The translations under genes were made by a program, and so were the position numbers. Below, piece after piece: positions 21,495-32,300 of a stretch of 64,000 bases of DNA (its first letter is position 1; every line of letters begins with the position of its first letter). This stretch comes from Protopterus annectens (lineage: Eukaryota; Chordata; Ceratodontiformes; Protopteridae): assembly GCF_019279795.1 (NCBI RefSeq), contig NC_056725.1:1606018793-1606082792 (forward strand), in the 5' to 3' direction. The notes under the pieces were generated by a model. The model searched no databases, was not told the origin of the DNA, and saw nothing but the letters and a program-made list of their open reading frames with translations.

Positions 21495-22629
21495 TACTGT
21501 TTCTAAAAAGATAATTTATGGAATATCATTAACAGTTATCTGTGTGATGTCAGTATGAATGTACATTCATAATCAAAGTTCACTGAGAATGTATGCACTG
21601 GCCCAATATAGTTGCAGATAAGCTCAGAAGCCATTGAAATGGTAATGTTAACTGCATTTACATTATTATTATCAGTACAGATACCTATATAAAAACAAGT
21701 GAAAAAGTCTCAGAAACAGATATGCATGCCAAATACATTTAATGTAATGAAGGAGTTAAAGTGTTATAATGCAAATTAATGTAGGCATCTGATGGCTAGC
21801 ACTGGATCTGTGTGACCCTCCTATGGACATCCTCTGCCTCCCTCTGATGCAGGTCATCACAGCAGTGACAGACTTGCACGGAAGTCCAGTAGATCACTAA
21901 ACATCTGCAGTGCTCTCTCGCAATCTAGTTCCAAATGTCAATCATCACAAAGCTCCTGGGCATGCCTTCAACATCTATTCATGTCCAGCATAGACAGTGA
22001 GCATCAGGGTGGTTTTCTCCTTGGTCTAATTCAGTGCTCGTACATGCCAAAGCCTCCTCTTAGTTGGCATTCTAATTGACAGGAGTACAAAAAAAAAAAC
22101 ACTTTCACAAAAATGCTAACTGTGGTCCCACTCATTTTTCAGGTAGCAATGGCATAAGCAGTAAATGTATCAATATCACATTTTAAAGTTGGCATATAGA
22201 GGATGATATCAGTCTACTGGAGGGCATTAGGCATGTGTTAGAGATAGTCCCATTTACTGATACTTATTGAATAGTTGTACTCAGCACCTTACCGCTACAC
22301 CAAGCTATTGGCTAATGCACCGAAGTTTGAGAACATACGTGGTCTTGCACAAATCTGATTCCAAAACATGGAATTTTAATGAACCTCACTAATTATATAT
22401 GGTGCAAATGGTACATAAAATCTGTGTGCAGAAAGTTAAACTCATGGTTTATTTTCTCCAAGTCTTTTTGGTTTCTAATACCATGATAGGAATGGACCCC
22501 ATTCCTAGACTGAAGTATGATTTCAAGAAATTAATATTGTTTCTGTCTTTGATGCTAGCTAAAAGTGCTCTTCACGAAAATAAACAATGTGCCCAGAACT
22601 GATTACTTCTATAATTCATATGGAGTTAC
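21495..22629. other. Unassigned AT-rich DNA
   Basis: Weak continuation of the 16.7-kb repeat near 21500-21600; beyond that nothing is recognised. The 67-codon frame at 22399-22602 has no motif. Confidence 0.45.
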
Positions 22630-22646
22630 ATGTATTGGTAGCATAT

Positions 22647-24830
22647 CTAAATCGACTGTAAATTCTTTTTTATGAGACTCATTGCTCCTGCTAATATTGG
22701 AGCTGTCTGGGTATCCTTCTTCCATATTGCCCTCATTTCTGCCTGCAAATCCAGATATTTTATGACTTTATGTGGCTCTGTCTGTAAGAAGCTGTAATCA
22801 CTGGGTGTAGCAATCTCCATGATCAATGCTATTTTTGTCTTCATTTCATGAACTACTATATCTAGTTTTCTCACCTCTGTTTTCTGAACTGTTAGTAATG
22901 GGTGATCCCATGTGATATAAACTTCATCATTCTCTATAATACTTTGTGGCTTATGTCCCCAATACTTCTCAGCTACTTTGATATTGTAATGTTTGTACAA
23001 TCTGCAATGCAACAGTCTTGCCACATTATCATGCCTTTAAGTATACAGGCCCTCTGACGTTAGTGCATCCCCCCCCCCCCCAACAACAAGCTGTTTTACA
23101 GAACCTGCATTTGTCTGTTTCTCCCACATGTTCAATGGACCTTGTAAACCAACATGCATGTAGTCCAATATCCTGGGCCGTCAATATTAACCTTTCTTTC
23201 ATCTTTTGTTTTAAATTCCGTTGTTCCAGGATTTTTGTACACTTCCAACTATATTTATGCATTTTCTACATTTTTTTGCCTTCTCAGCCGATCCTTCTTT
23301 TTATATTCTTTCTTTTGTTTTTTGACATATTCAGTTGCTGCCTGATTTTTGTCAAGTTCTGTTCTGATTTCCATTCTGCTTAACATGGATATGCTTTTGC
23401 TTAACTAAACATAGAAGTCATCTTAGATATGTCCTCATAATGTTTTAAAACTTTCATTATGCTTGGGTCTAGTGAAGTCAGCAGATTTGTATGCAGTCCT
23501 ACAATTGCACATCTATACATGAAATCAGTGTTGAGGAGACTCATGCCTCCTTCAGAACGAAGAATATATAATCTTAATATATAATGATTTTTATATATCA
23601 TTTGATAAACGTGAAGCATTTTTCTTGTTTTCCTGTCCAATTTATCCAAATACCTTATGGGGGCAATCACTCATCTCTAAACTAAAAGTTAGAATAGGAA
23701 GAGCAAATTGGTTTAGAGGCTGGACTTTGCTCCTAGATGTCATGGCTGTTTTCAGTACTAATGTTAGTCTTCTTAAAATATTCCTTACTGAGTTTTGTTC
23801 ACATTTGTTCATGTTTTATTGTCAATCTTTCATCATGTTCAAGATATTTATACATTTCCTCCTACTCAAGTTCCTTTATATCATATTCCTGTCCCAGACT
23901 GATATTTTGTTGGTGTTGCAGCTTTCCTGCTTTAAACATTTCTTTTGCACATTTGTCAAGACCAAATGACATTCTTATATCATCTGAAAAAAATTTAACC
24001 ACTTTGCAGTTGTGTTTCAGCTCCTCATCTGGTGAACTATGCAGTGTTAATTCTTCCAGAAAAAGAAGATGAGAAGTTTGTCTACTTGGTTGTTTTTTGG
24101 AAGCCAAATTATAACCCCAATTTAATCTGTTAAATAGACAGCGTAATGGGTTAATGGCAAGATATAAGAATAGTGGTGACAAAGAGTCACCCTGGAAAAT
24201 CCCATTTTGAATTTTTATGTTTTGGATAATAATTTGCCCTTTATCATGGCTTGGCTGCAAAGTGGTTTGGTACTGTTTCATGATCACTGTAATGTAATTG
24301 ACCAATATATAGGGTGTATCTTATACATTTTAAGCACTCTTTTATCCATGAATGTGGGAAACTATCAAATGTTTTTTTTTGTAATCTATGCATGCCATAC
24401 TTTGATTCTTTCACTTTTTACAATTCTCCATTATGACTTTGTTTAACAACAAATGATGCTTTGTTCCATATGACTTTCTTTCATTGCCCTTATGTTCTAT
24501 TGCCATGATTGAGGCTTCTTCTAAATTGCTATAAACCCTGCCAGCATCCATTCCAGTATATAGTTTATACATCATCAGAAGGCACATTTTTGGTCTATAG
24601 TTTTTAGGATAGCTTGCAGGTTCACCATTAAGGAGGAGTATAATTTTTCCTGTTGTTAACCAGGTTGGTGTCTGTTTGGGATGTGCATATTAGTTCTTAC
24701 TCAGAGCTAAATTTTCATGTAAAGATTTTAATGCCTTTAGCCAGATGATAGATACTGTATCTGGGCCTGGGTTTTTCCATTTAGGAGCATTTTTTCAATG
24801 TTGATTCAATTCTTTGTCTCTTACTTCATC
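22647..24830 (-). pseudogene. R4/Dong LINE ORF: RT and restriction-like endonuclease
   Basis: RT words in order: APKWKNPGPDTV (about 24790), NYRPKMCLLMMYKLYTG (finger and palm), HSWIKECLK, IQNGIFQGDSLSPLFLYLA (24200-24145, the R4/Dong form of the GxPQG block), and LLFLEELTLHSSPDEEL, where relatives have MDDLKLY, so the catalytic Asp pair is lost. The connection includes LDRKTRKML (about 23640) and RSEGGMSLLNTDFMYRC (about 23550). The endonuclease at 23024-22647 reads MARLLHCRLYKHY, YWGHKPQSIIENDEV, VRKLDIVVHE and IALIMEIATPSD (PD-D/E-like core: LDIVV...IMEIA), then KVIKYLDLQAEM. Several stops and shifts; dead. Confidence 0.85.
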
Positions 24831-25354
24831 CCATTTCATATACTATACATTTGACCTGATTACTGTTCCTTTTAATATACATTCAGCATTTTTGATATGT
24901 TCCACAGAGTCTTCATAGATATTTCTCTAAAATGTGTCTACTTTTGCTTTTTTGGTGGTGTTTCATTTCCTTTTGCTTTGTTTACCAATTCTCTATAAAA
25001 CGTTTTTGGGTCATCAATGATTTTTTTTTTTTTACTTTTCCCTTTATATTTATCTACATATCTCTTAGTTTTTTTCTGCCTCTGCTGATAACTTTATATT
25101 CTTATTTGCAATAATGTGCACGAGATCCTGGTCTGTCCTGATACTGCTCATTGCTGTTATCAAATCTAAGCATTTTTGTTCATCTGTTCACTCTTTTTTA
25201 CTTTTTTTAACAATTATACTTCTTGTCTTAATTTCTTTATAGTTTTCTCTATTCAAAGCTTCTATGAAAGCGTGTGATTTCTTCCCTCCCTTTCCCTTAT
25301 GGCCCTATGTGTTTGTGAAAATACTATCGGTTATTAAATTTAGCTGTACAGTAA

Positions 25355-25622
25355 GGGTCTATATCACATGAGCGAATCATACAAATTGAGAACGCTCATA
25401 ATATTGAACGTACTGGACCTCAAACTTCCTATTGTGGGGGGCTGCGCCCCTCACACCCCCCGCTAAATATATATTCCAACTCCGAGATTGCACTAAAGTG
25501 AGGAAAGGGCAGATATCCCATTCTTCACTATACCGCAATCTCAGACAAAGCACTTCGAGGTCCAGTACGTTCGATATTATGAGCATTCTCAATTTGTGCA
25601 ATTGCTCATATGATATAGACCT
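25355..25622. mobile_element. Hairpin-arm MITE, copy A
   Basis: A 268-bp element starting GGGTCTATATCA and ending TGATATAGACCT. It is flanked by 9-bp duplications GTACAGTAA (25346-25354 and 25623-25631). The left arm 25355-25423 and right arm 25552-25622 are reverse complements at roughly 90 percent by eye. Each arm has its own inverted word (ATGAGCG...CGCTCAT in the left arm). The core has a GGGGG CTGCG CCCC hairpin (25436-25450), a C-rich run, CCAACTCCGAGATTGC, and a 59-nt hairpin (25484-25542) closed by GAGATTGC/GCAATCTC with AGTGAGGAAAGGG opposite CCCATTCTTCACT. No coding capacity. It sits inside the R4/Dong LINE. GGG termini plus 9-bp duplications suit a Mutator-like or Merlin-like transposase, which is not in the window. 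Confidence 0.9.
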
Positions 25623-26099
25623 GTACAGTAACATAGCCTATTTACTTATGTCATATCACATGAATCTATGTTAATAGTCTTGATTAATATGTTCATATGT
25701 TTAATCAATCTTCTAACATTTTTGGTCTTATTGACTTTCTGTAATCTATTTCATTAATCTTAATATGTCTATCCATCACTATTAACTCAAATAACTCTTC
25801 CCTTAGGTCATTTCTTCTAAACTGAGGGCACATTCTTTGTTCTCTGTTTCCTGCAGGCATATCACAGAAAGTTACAGAGCATCCTCCTGTGACATATTCT
25901 CTTCAGCTGCATCCTGTGTCATCTGTTGCTATTTCACATGGAAACTGACTGGCTTATCATTCCACAGCAATGACTACATCAGAGTTGCCACTGTTTCCTG
26001 CTCTATCCCTTGATGTCCACCTCCAACTGAATGTTGTGCTGGTCTTCTACTGAAGGGTCTAGAATATCTTCATGTGGCAAGTGATCAGATGCTTCCCAT

Positions 26100-26720
26100 T
26101 ACACTTGCTTCTCCTTAATTTGGGGACTCATTGTTCCATCACACTGTGATGTTACCAGAGCTGGATTTTCTATACTAAATCCGTCACTTTGCAGGTAATC
26201 CATGACTTCAGGTTCTATTTCTTTATCTTCTCCATTATGAAGCCTCTTTTCTACTTCCCTATTTGTTATCTTATTTTTTGTATTATGAAATGTTCTATAT
26301 TTGCATGAATCTGCCTGCATTTCTCTTCAAATATCTTTGGTGCTGCTTTATTTTATTTATTTTTTTTTGTATTGACTATTTTTGCTTTCTCCTTTGCATA
26401 AATACCACACCATATTAAATATCTTTTTCTTTTCATGACTGCATTTCTTCGTCAGATGTCTCTTGTTCCATCTGTTTCTCTTTAATTTGGGGACTTATTC
26501 TTCCATCATGCAGTGATATAACCTATGTTAGACTCTCTACACTCAATCCTTCACTTTGCAGGTATTTCATAACTTCAGCTTCTATGTGTTTAACTTCTGC
26601 ATTACTAATCTTCTATTTTATGTTACCCCTTTGGGATCTTATTTTTTGTACTATGAAATTTTCCATATCTGCATGTCTTTGACTATATTTCTCTTCAATT
26701 ATCTTTAGAGCTGATTTTTG
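26100..26720 (-). repeat. Internal tandem duplication in the R4/Dong LINE N-terminus
   Basis: 26105-26345 and 26478-26720 are diverged direct repeats, about 375 bp apart. Shared words include TTTAATTTGGGGACT, CACTTTGCAGGTA.T and TTATTTTTTGTA.TATGAAAT. On the minus strand both encode a similar charged stretch: MDYLQSDGFSIENPAL in one, MKYLQSEGLSVESLT in the other, each followed by PQIKEKQ. This is therefore a repeated protein segment rather than noise. Confidence 0.75.
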
Positions 26721-27175
26721 TACCAATTAGTTTGGCTTTCTCCTTTGCATAAATATTGCATGATATCAGATCTGTTTTCCTTTCCCATGTCCATGTTTCT
26801 TTTTTCTACCTTTCAAAATCTCTAGGTTTTGTTCTTTATATTTCTGCACTTCCTTTGTCACTTCTTTTTCTAAGTGGCCCAAAGTTTCTTTGTCTATGTA
26901 ATATTTTCATTAATCTGTTGTATTAAATCATATCACATTAAATCATGTATTAAATCAGAGCATCTTCCCCCACCTGATCTCACTAACTTTTTTCTACCCT
27001 CTGCTTAACAGTTGTGCAACTATCTCTTGCTGTCTTCACTCTACAGATGATATATTCTACTTTGTATATTTTGTATATAATGCATACTGCCTTTGTTATA
27101 CTCACAAGAAATTTATTATAAGATTGTATGTCTGTTTTTTAAGTTGTCATCTCTCTATGTATGTAGAAAATGTGA

Positions 27176-27299
27176 TTGTATTTAAATTTCTTTTGTATGT
27201 GGAGCTTTTCTCCCCTGTCCTCCACTGAAAATGGGCACTTTTTGCCCCAGTGAACCATCCCGGTAAATAAATGCAAATAAATAACTAAATAAATAAATA
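27176..27299 (+). mobile_element. LINE-X 3' tail fragment
   Basis: GTGGAGCTTTTCTCCCC, TCCTCCACTGAAAATGGGC, CCCGGTAAATAAATG and an (AAATA)n tail, the same 3' block as at 41.9 and 46.8 kb. A severely 5'-truncated insertion. Its left edge could be as far as 27000. Confidence 0.75.
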
Positions 27300-28185
27300 A
27301 TGAACACAGATTTGCATTTGAAACATCTGACAGTTTTTCTTGTACAAGTATTTTCCTTTCTTCTAATTTGTCTTTTAATCTTTTTGAACATCTTCTGTAT
27401 TGAAATTCTAAGCTTCTGGAATAATAGTAACAATACATATTTTTTCCTCACTTTAAGGTATAGCTATTGCACAACTAGCTTCAAAGGTTAGGTGTCACCT
27501 GCTAGCATTGCTGTAGTGGAATAAATGGCTATTATCATATACCTATGTTATCATTAATCCGTATAATTCAACTTGTACATGTTGTCAGCCCTTTTTTTGG
27601 GGAGAGGAGTAAATTGCCTGCTTTACAATCTGTCTGTGACATAAAGGAGTAATGTAAAATTGAGCAGCATGCATATAGATGAGTAAATAAACATCAGTGA
27701 CAAGGACAGTTTCCCCATATGCAATTATACGGATAAAAGGGAAAAAGCCCCATTGAACAAAGAATAAGGATTCCTGATTAACCTATAGTGTGTATGGTAT
27801 GTTTATAGAAACCAGTTAATTTCAAGGATTTATTTAAGTTGTATGTTCACTACCTAGTTTATGGGTGCTTTCTGATGCTTAGTAATATAGTTGTTAGTGC
27901 ATTCAATCTGATAGAAACTGTAAGAGGATAATTTTAACAGTTCAGTGTTTATTGTGTTGATATGTAGCCATGAGTGCATAACAATTCATTTTAATATGAA
28001 TGACTATTTTCTTCACTGTTTCTGAATAACAGCAATTATGTCTAATGCATACCACATAACGGCAGTTAATTTAATCTTTTTTATGATATGTGTCACTGAC
28101 TGCAGTTGATATGGCAGGCATCTGACATTTTTTGGTGTGCACATAGCCATGCTTGTATTTAACTGTAGAAATACCACTGCTACAA
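27300..28185. other. Unassigned AT-rich DNA
   Basis: The minus strand at 27300-27450 has a Lys/Arg-rich frame that could be further N-terminus of the R4/Dong LINE, separated by the LINE-X tail. I cannot prove this. The rest has no recognised content. Confidence 0.4.
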
Positions 28186-28275
28186 TAATGGGTGTGTAGC
28201 ACAATGTTTTTGTGGTTGTCCTTTACTTGTTGTGATATTCACTGCTATGGGTTCAAATCCCTCGTGTGACCTATG
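28186..28275 (+). mobile_element. tRNA-derived SINE head, truncated by the Gypsy insertion
   Basis: GTGTAGCACAATG...TTGTGGTTGT resembles an A box and GGGTTCAAATCCC (28250-28262) is a B box, 60-odd nt apart. It resembles the heads at 53.4-54.1 kb. The Gypsy left edge follows 22 bp later. Confidence 0.6.
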
Positions 28276-28297
28276 CACATTCTTAATGGATTGTTAC

Positions 28298-28575
28298 TGT
28301 GACGGCATCTCTATACTGGGCCAGTAATCAAGGAGCCTAAATTCTCACCACTGATACTGGTGTGAGAGATGGTCACTAAAACAGGAATGGATTTACACAG
28401 TATTTTCAAAAGCAGCTTTCTGCATCAAGTACAATTTCCCTCAAGAGCACACAGGGAACACACTCCAGGCCTGGGACTGGACTCTCTGTCTCTCCAGATC
28501 CCAAACAAGACACACTTTGGAGCAATATGTCCCAATTCCAAGTAGCTGACACATCCATACCCGAGTATTTGATTG

Positions 28576-28643
<68 letters not shown>

Positions 28644-29600
28644 CTGGGAAAGGCTGGCACAGATTAACTAGCTGTACCCCTCCTGCCCAGACTATAAGGT
28701 AACCATTCTGCCACCAGTCATCCACTCTCAGACTCTTACAATGGTATCCAATTATACTGAGTAAAATCAATATTATTATAAATGGTAGAGTATAACCAAA
28801 GCAGCTAGGCTTTTCAGAGTGGCCACGGTGTCATTAAAATAAGCACAAGTACTCTCAAAATGTTAAAAATATTCTCTAAAACACCAGCCACAATAAAAGA
28901 TATAAAAATAAAATGCAAAACATGAGAATACTAAATATCCAAATACAATAAACACCAGAGTTTCATTCACAGGAGAAATAAAAAGTAACACAGTTGGACA
29001 GATTCAAACAGATGCAAAAAGAAATACTTAACTAATCTCACTTTAATTCCTTACTGTCTAAAGAATAACTGCTCCCTAGCTAACTTAATTAATACAGCAA
29101 GGCAAGATTAGATGCTGAGATGCTAACCTCCACAAGGCAAGGTGATGAGCTTCTAACTAAAACTGACCTAACTAGTTGACTGTGATAACTGTCATAGATC
29201 TTTATAACAGGTTCCAAAGGGAAAAAAAAAAAAATAAAACAAAGCAAACTGTGAAAGTTCCATCTTCTCAGTGTTGGTTATGGAATGTCATCACGCTTGA
29301 TCACCTGACTCTGGTACAAAACACACTCAGAGCTTTGATAAGATTTGTTGCAGTATTTGAAAATTATAGAAACATTTAAAAAACTTCTACTCTTCCCTTC
29401 CAGAATTATTTGTTTAAGCATATACATTTAATCAGTTATAACACTTTTGATACATTTTAACACAAACATCTGTACAAGTCAGTATGATAGTCAAATAATA
29501 CAAAATTATTTACAGAACTTCAGGCACCCATGCCAGCACATTTCACAAATGTATTGCCTTATTCTCCATGACACAGATGGGAATACCTCACATCATCACC
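28298..29600 (-). repeat. Gypsy 3' LTR
   Basis: About 1.3 kb, aligning end to end with 33724-35043. The plus-strand left end is TGTGACGGC and the right end CATCACC, a short inverted pair. It contains a (CA)n tract at 28578-28641 at the same place as in the other LTR. Confidence 0.9.
28578..28641. repeat. (CA)n inside the 3' LTR
   Basis: About 64 bp of CA dinucleotide. The matching tract in the other LTR shows that the microsatellite was already part of the LTR at insertion. Confidence 0.95.
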
Positions 29601-29614
29601 CCCCCTCCTTTGAA
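29599..29614 (-). other. Gypsy polypurine tract
   Basis: On the minus strand AAAGGAGGGGGG lies immediately before the 3' LTR, the expected primer site for plus-strand DNA synthesis. Confidence 0.7.
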
Positions 29615-29679
29615 GACACAAGCTTATTTTTCTAGTGACCTTGGAAAAACATTGCTTGAGAAAAATGGGCCTGTCTGGG

Positions 29680-30475
29680 AACACATTAGCCTATACTCTG
29701 TCTTGAGAGTCCATCTGCATTATCATTGCTGACCCCACTACTTTTCTCTACAGTCAAGTCATATGCCTGCAACCCTAGGTTCCACCTTAGAAACTTGGCA
29801 TTTTGTTGGTTGACTCTATGTAGCCATGTTATGGGATTGTGGTCTGTAACCACAGTTAATTTCCTTCCATACAGATATGGATGAATTTTCTGCAGTGTTC
29901 ATACTATGGCTAGACATTCTTTTTCTAAACCTGCATAACATTCCTCCCTGGGTTGGAGTCTATGGCTGAGATATACAACTGGGTGCTCTTCTCGCTTTGA
30001 GGAAATTTGGCTCAGTACAGTCCACATGCCATGGTTTGAAGCATCTACCTGCACAACAAATTCTTTGCTGTAATCTGGACTGGCTAGTACAGGGGGTTCC
30101 TCCCAAAGCCCCTTTAAATTTTTGGAATGCCTACTCACAGGGTGGGGTCCAAACTACCTCATCTAGCCTGTTTTTCCTTGTCAGGTCTGTGAGATGAGCA
30201 GCTATTGTATTATATTTGGGAACAAACTTTATATACTATCCTGCTGTCCCAAAGAATGCCCTCACATGCTTTTTGATAATGGGGAAGGCCACACCTGAAT
30301 AGCTTCCACTTTGGCAGGTTCTGGGCTAATCTTACCACTCTCCACTGTATGCCCCAGGTAAGAAACCTCTGCCATACTCACCTGACACTTACTGGGTTTA
30401 ATGGTCAACCCTGCCCTTTGCAGTCTGCCCAGAACCTCCCTGACATGCTGAGGCTTCATCAGGTTAACATAGTAC
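29680..30475 (-). pseudogene. Gypsy RT and RNase H region (fossil)
   Basis: RT words HVREVLGRLQRAGLTIKPSK and VSYLGHTVESGKI are followed by RNase H words KEFVVQVDASNHGM, HPVVYLSHRLQPREECYAGL and, near the end, NADGLSR. These are typical of vertebrate Ty3/Gypsy pol. The region lies downstream of integrase on the coding strand. Confidence 0.85.
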
Positions 30476-30484
30476 AATTTGATA

Positions 30485-31650
30485 CCCCTGTCTCATACAT
30501 AGCAGGTTTACCATGTGATTAAAATTAAAGAGCTTCCTTACCACTTTGAAGGGTCCCTCCCAAGATGCCTGCAGCTTATTGTGTTTGGCAGGAATGAGTC
30601 ACATAACCTGCTGTCCCACAGAATACTCTCAAGCTCAAGCATTCCTGTCAAACAAGACCTTTTTTCTGCTGTTGGACTCCTGACAGGTTATCCTGGGCCA
30701 AGCCCATGAGCTCCCTAGGTCTTGTCCTGAGGTTTAGGTCATATGCCACAACAGACTCCCTGTAGGATTCACACTCACCCTCCCACTCACCAAGAATCAA
30801 AACCTAAAGGCCCCTGCACCCTATGCCCATACATCAACTCAAAGGGTGAAAACCCTGTGGATTCCTGGGGTACCTCTCTGTATGCAAACAGTAGACGGGG
30901 CAAATATTTGTCCTGCTCTATCTTAAACTAGTTTGCAAATGCCCATAGCATGGTCTTTAGTGTAGAGTTTAACCTCTCCACAAGACCAATAGTCTGTGGA
31001 TTGTAGGTGGTGGTCTTTAGGTGCTTCACCCATAATGCTTCCACTGCAAGCCAGCAGGTCTGACATAAAATTGGCACCTCTGTTATTCAGTATTTCACTT
31101 GGGAAATCTACCCTGCTGAAAATCTCTAACAAAGCATTTGCCACCTTCTCTACCTTGATGGAGAACAGAGCCAACACCATAGGGTATCTAGTAGCATAAT
31201 CTACTACCACCAGGATATACTTCTTCCCTTTGTAACTTGGGGTACTGAGAGGCCACAAAATATCCATAGCTACCCACTGAAATGGCTCCACAATCACAGG
31301 AAAAGGCATCGATGGAGCTTTGATCTTGTTCCCTGCATTGCCTACCTTATGGCACTGCTCACAGGCCCTGCAGTGCCCTATCACATCCCTTGCAATCCCA
31401 GGCCAGTAAAAGTTCTGCATAATATGTCTCTTGGTACACTTTATGCCCATATTACCTACAAAAGGAATGTCATGAGCTATGGCTAGAACTGCCAGAAGGT
31501 AGGCTTCAAACACTACCAACTGCTGTATTACCTCACACTCTAGCCCTCCTTCAGGGGTCCACTGTCTATACCGTAACCCTTTGTTCCAGTATACAAACTC
31601 CCCTTTTCCTTGAGCATCAGGTGTCTGCTTAGCTACCTCCCACAAGCGTA
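30485..31650 (-). pseudogene. Gypsy integrase region (fossil)
   Basis: The zinc-binding HHCC domain (GIKCTKRHIMQNFYWPGIAR, CRACEQCHKVGN) and the core (VAMDILWPLSTPSYKGKKY, VVDYATRYPMVLAL) are clear. They are followed by a C-terminal GPF-type module, LQASWEGPFKVV, just before the RT. It would have joined element DNA to the host chromosome. Its place before RT defines the Gmr1-like order. Confidence 0.88.
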
Positions 31651-32300
31651 GTAAGGTAGGACCTGTCTCAACCCCACCTTTGTGACCATTCTCAGCTCCC
31701 CTTCCACAAGAAGCCTAGTATGTTCTGATAGTGGTGCCTCATTGTCAGCCTGGGTACTACCAGTCACCTCTGTCAGTGTAGTCACACTGTCAAACTGAAC
31801 ATCAGTACCCATCAGCAGCTTTGGCTCACTTTCAGGCTCATTGCTACAAGGTAGCTTCGTCTCTGAAATAGCCACATCATCAGCCCCAGCTTCAGCTGTG
31901 AGGTCTGTCTGCGTCTCCCCCAGGTTGCCAGACCTACATGCCTGTCTCCAAGTCTGACTGCTTGCAACTGCATGCACACAAAGTACTGCATTATCAAAAT
32001 CATTCACTATCAAGACATCTTCAGGAATATCCTCAAACACAGTTACCTGCTTGCTTCCTTTTCCACCCTCACAGTCAAGGTGAACCATGGCCATAGGTAT
32101 TTGGAATGGGATCCCTCCTAAAGCTCTGAATAAAGTGGACTACCCAAGCAGGTACTGCCCTCTTTAACCACTGCAGGCTTTACAATGGTTATGTCAGAGG
32201 CTGTGTTTCTCTTAGCAGTGGCCTGTCTTCCATCCACTATGATAGGATATAAACTCTAGTGATAGTTTGGTACCCCCTGTTGTCTCCAGAAAACTTACTA
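31651..32300 (-). pseudogene. Gypsy protease and linker region (fossil)
   Basis: A retropepsin-like DITIVKPAVVKE stretch near 32200 and a spacer with EDIPEDVLIVNDF lie between the gag knuckle and integrase. The assignment rests on position and family resemblance. Confidence 0.6.

Larger units (their letters stand above)
22630..26990 (-). mobile_element. R4/Dong-type (Rex6-like) LINE with restriction-like endonuclease
   Basis: A site-specific-type non-LTR element: the single ORF carries RT first and a restriction-like endonuclease at its C-terminus, unlike the APE-type LINEs elsewhere here. Read leftwards: a Lys/Glu-rich N-terminal region (26.9-25.7 kb) containing a 375-bp internal tandem duplication, RT (about 24.8-23.8 kb), connection (23.7-23.4 kb), endonuclease (23.0-22.65 kb). 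A hairpin MITE is inserted at 25355-25622. Edges are approximate. Confidence 0.8.

Noticed and set aside
21177-21495. A single 300-bp SINE with tRNA head and (TGGA)n tail
   Set aside because: ATCTACATATCC duplicates at 21179 and 21373 show that the tailed part is a separate insertion next to or within the tRNA-like head.
23018-23383. 121-codon plus-strand open frame
   Set aside because: It overlaps the antisense of the R4/Dong LINE and its Phe/Leu runs come from T-rich sequence.
28186-28275. Functional tRNA gene
   Set aside because: A and B boxes are visible but the acceptor and anticodon stems do not pair; a SINE head fits better.
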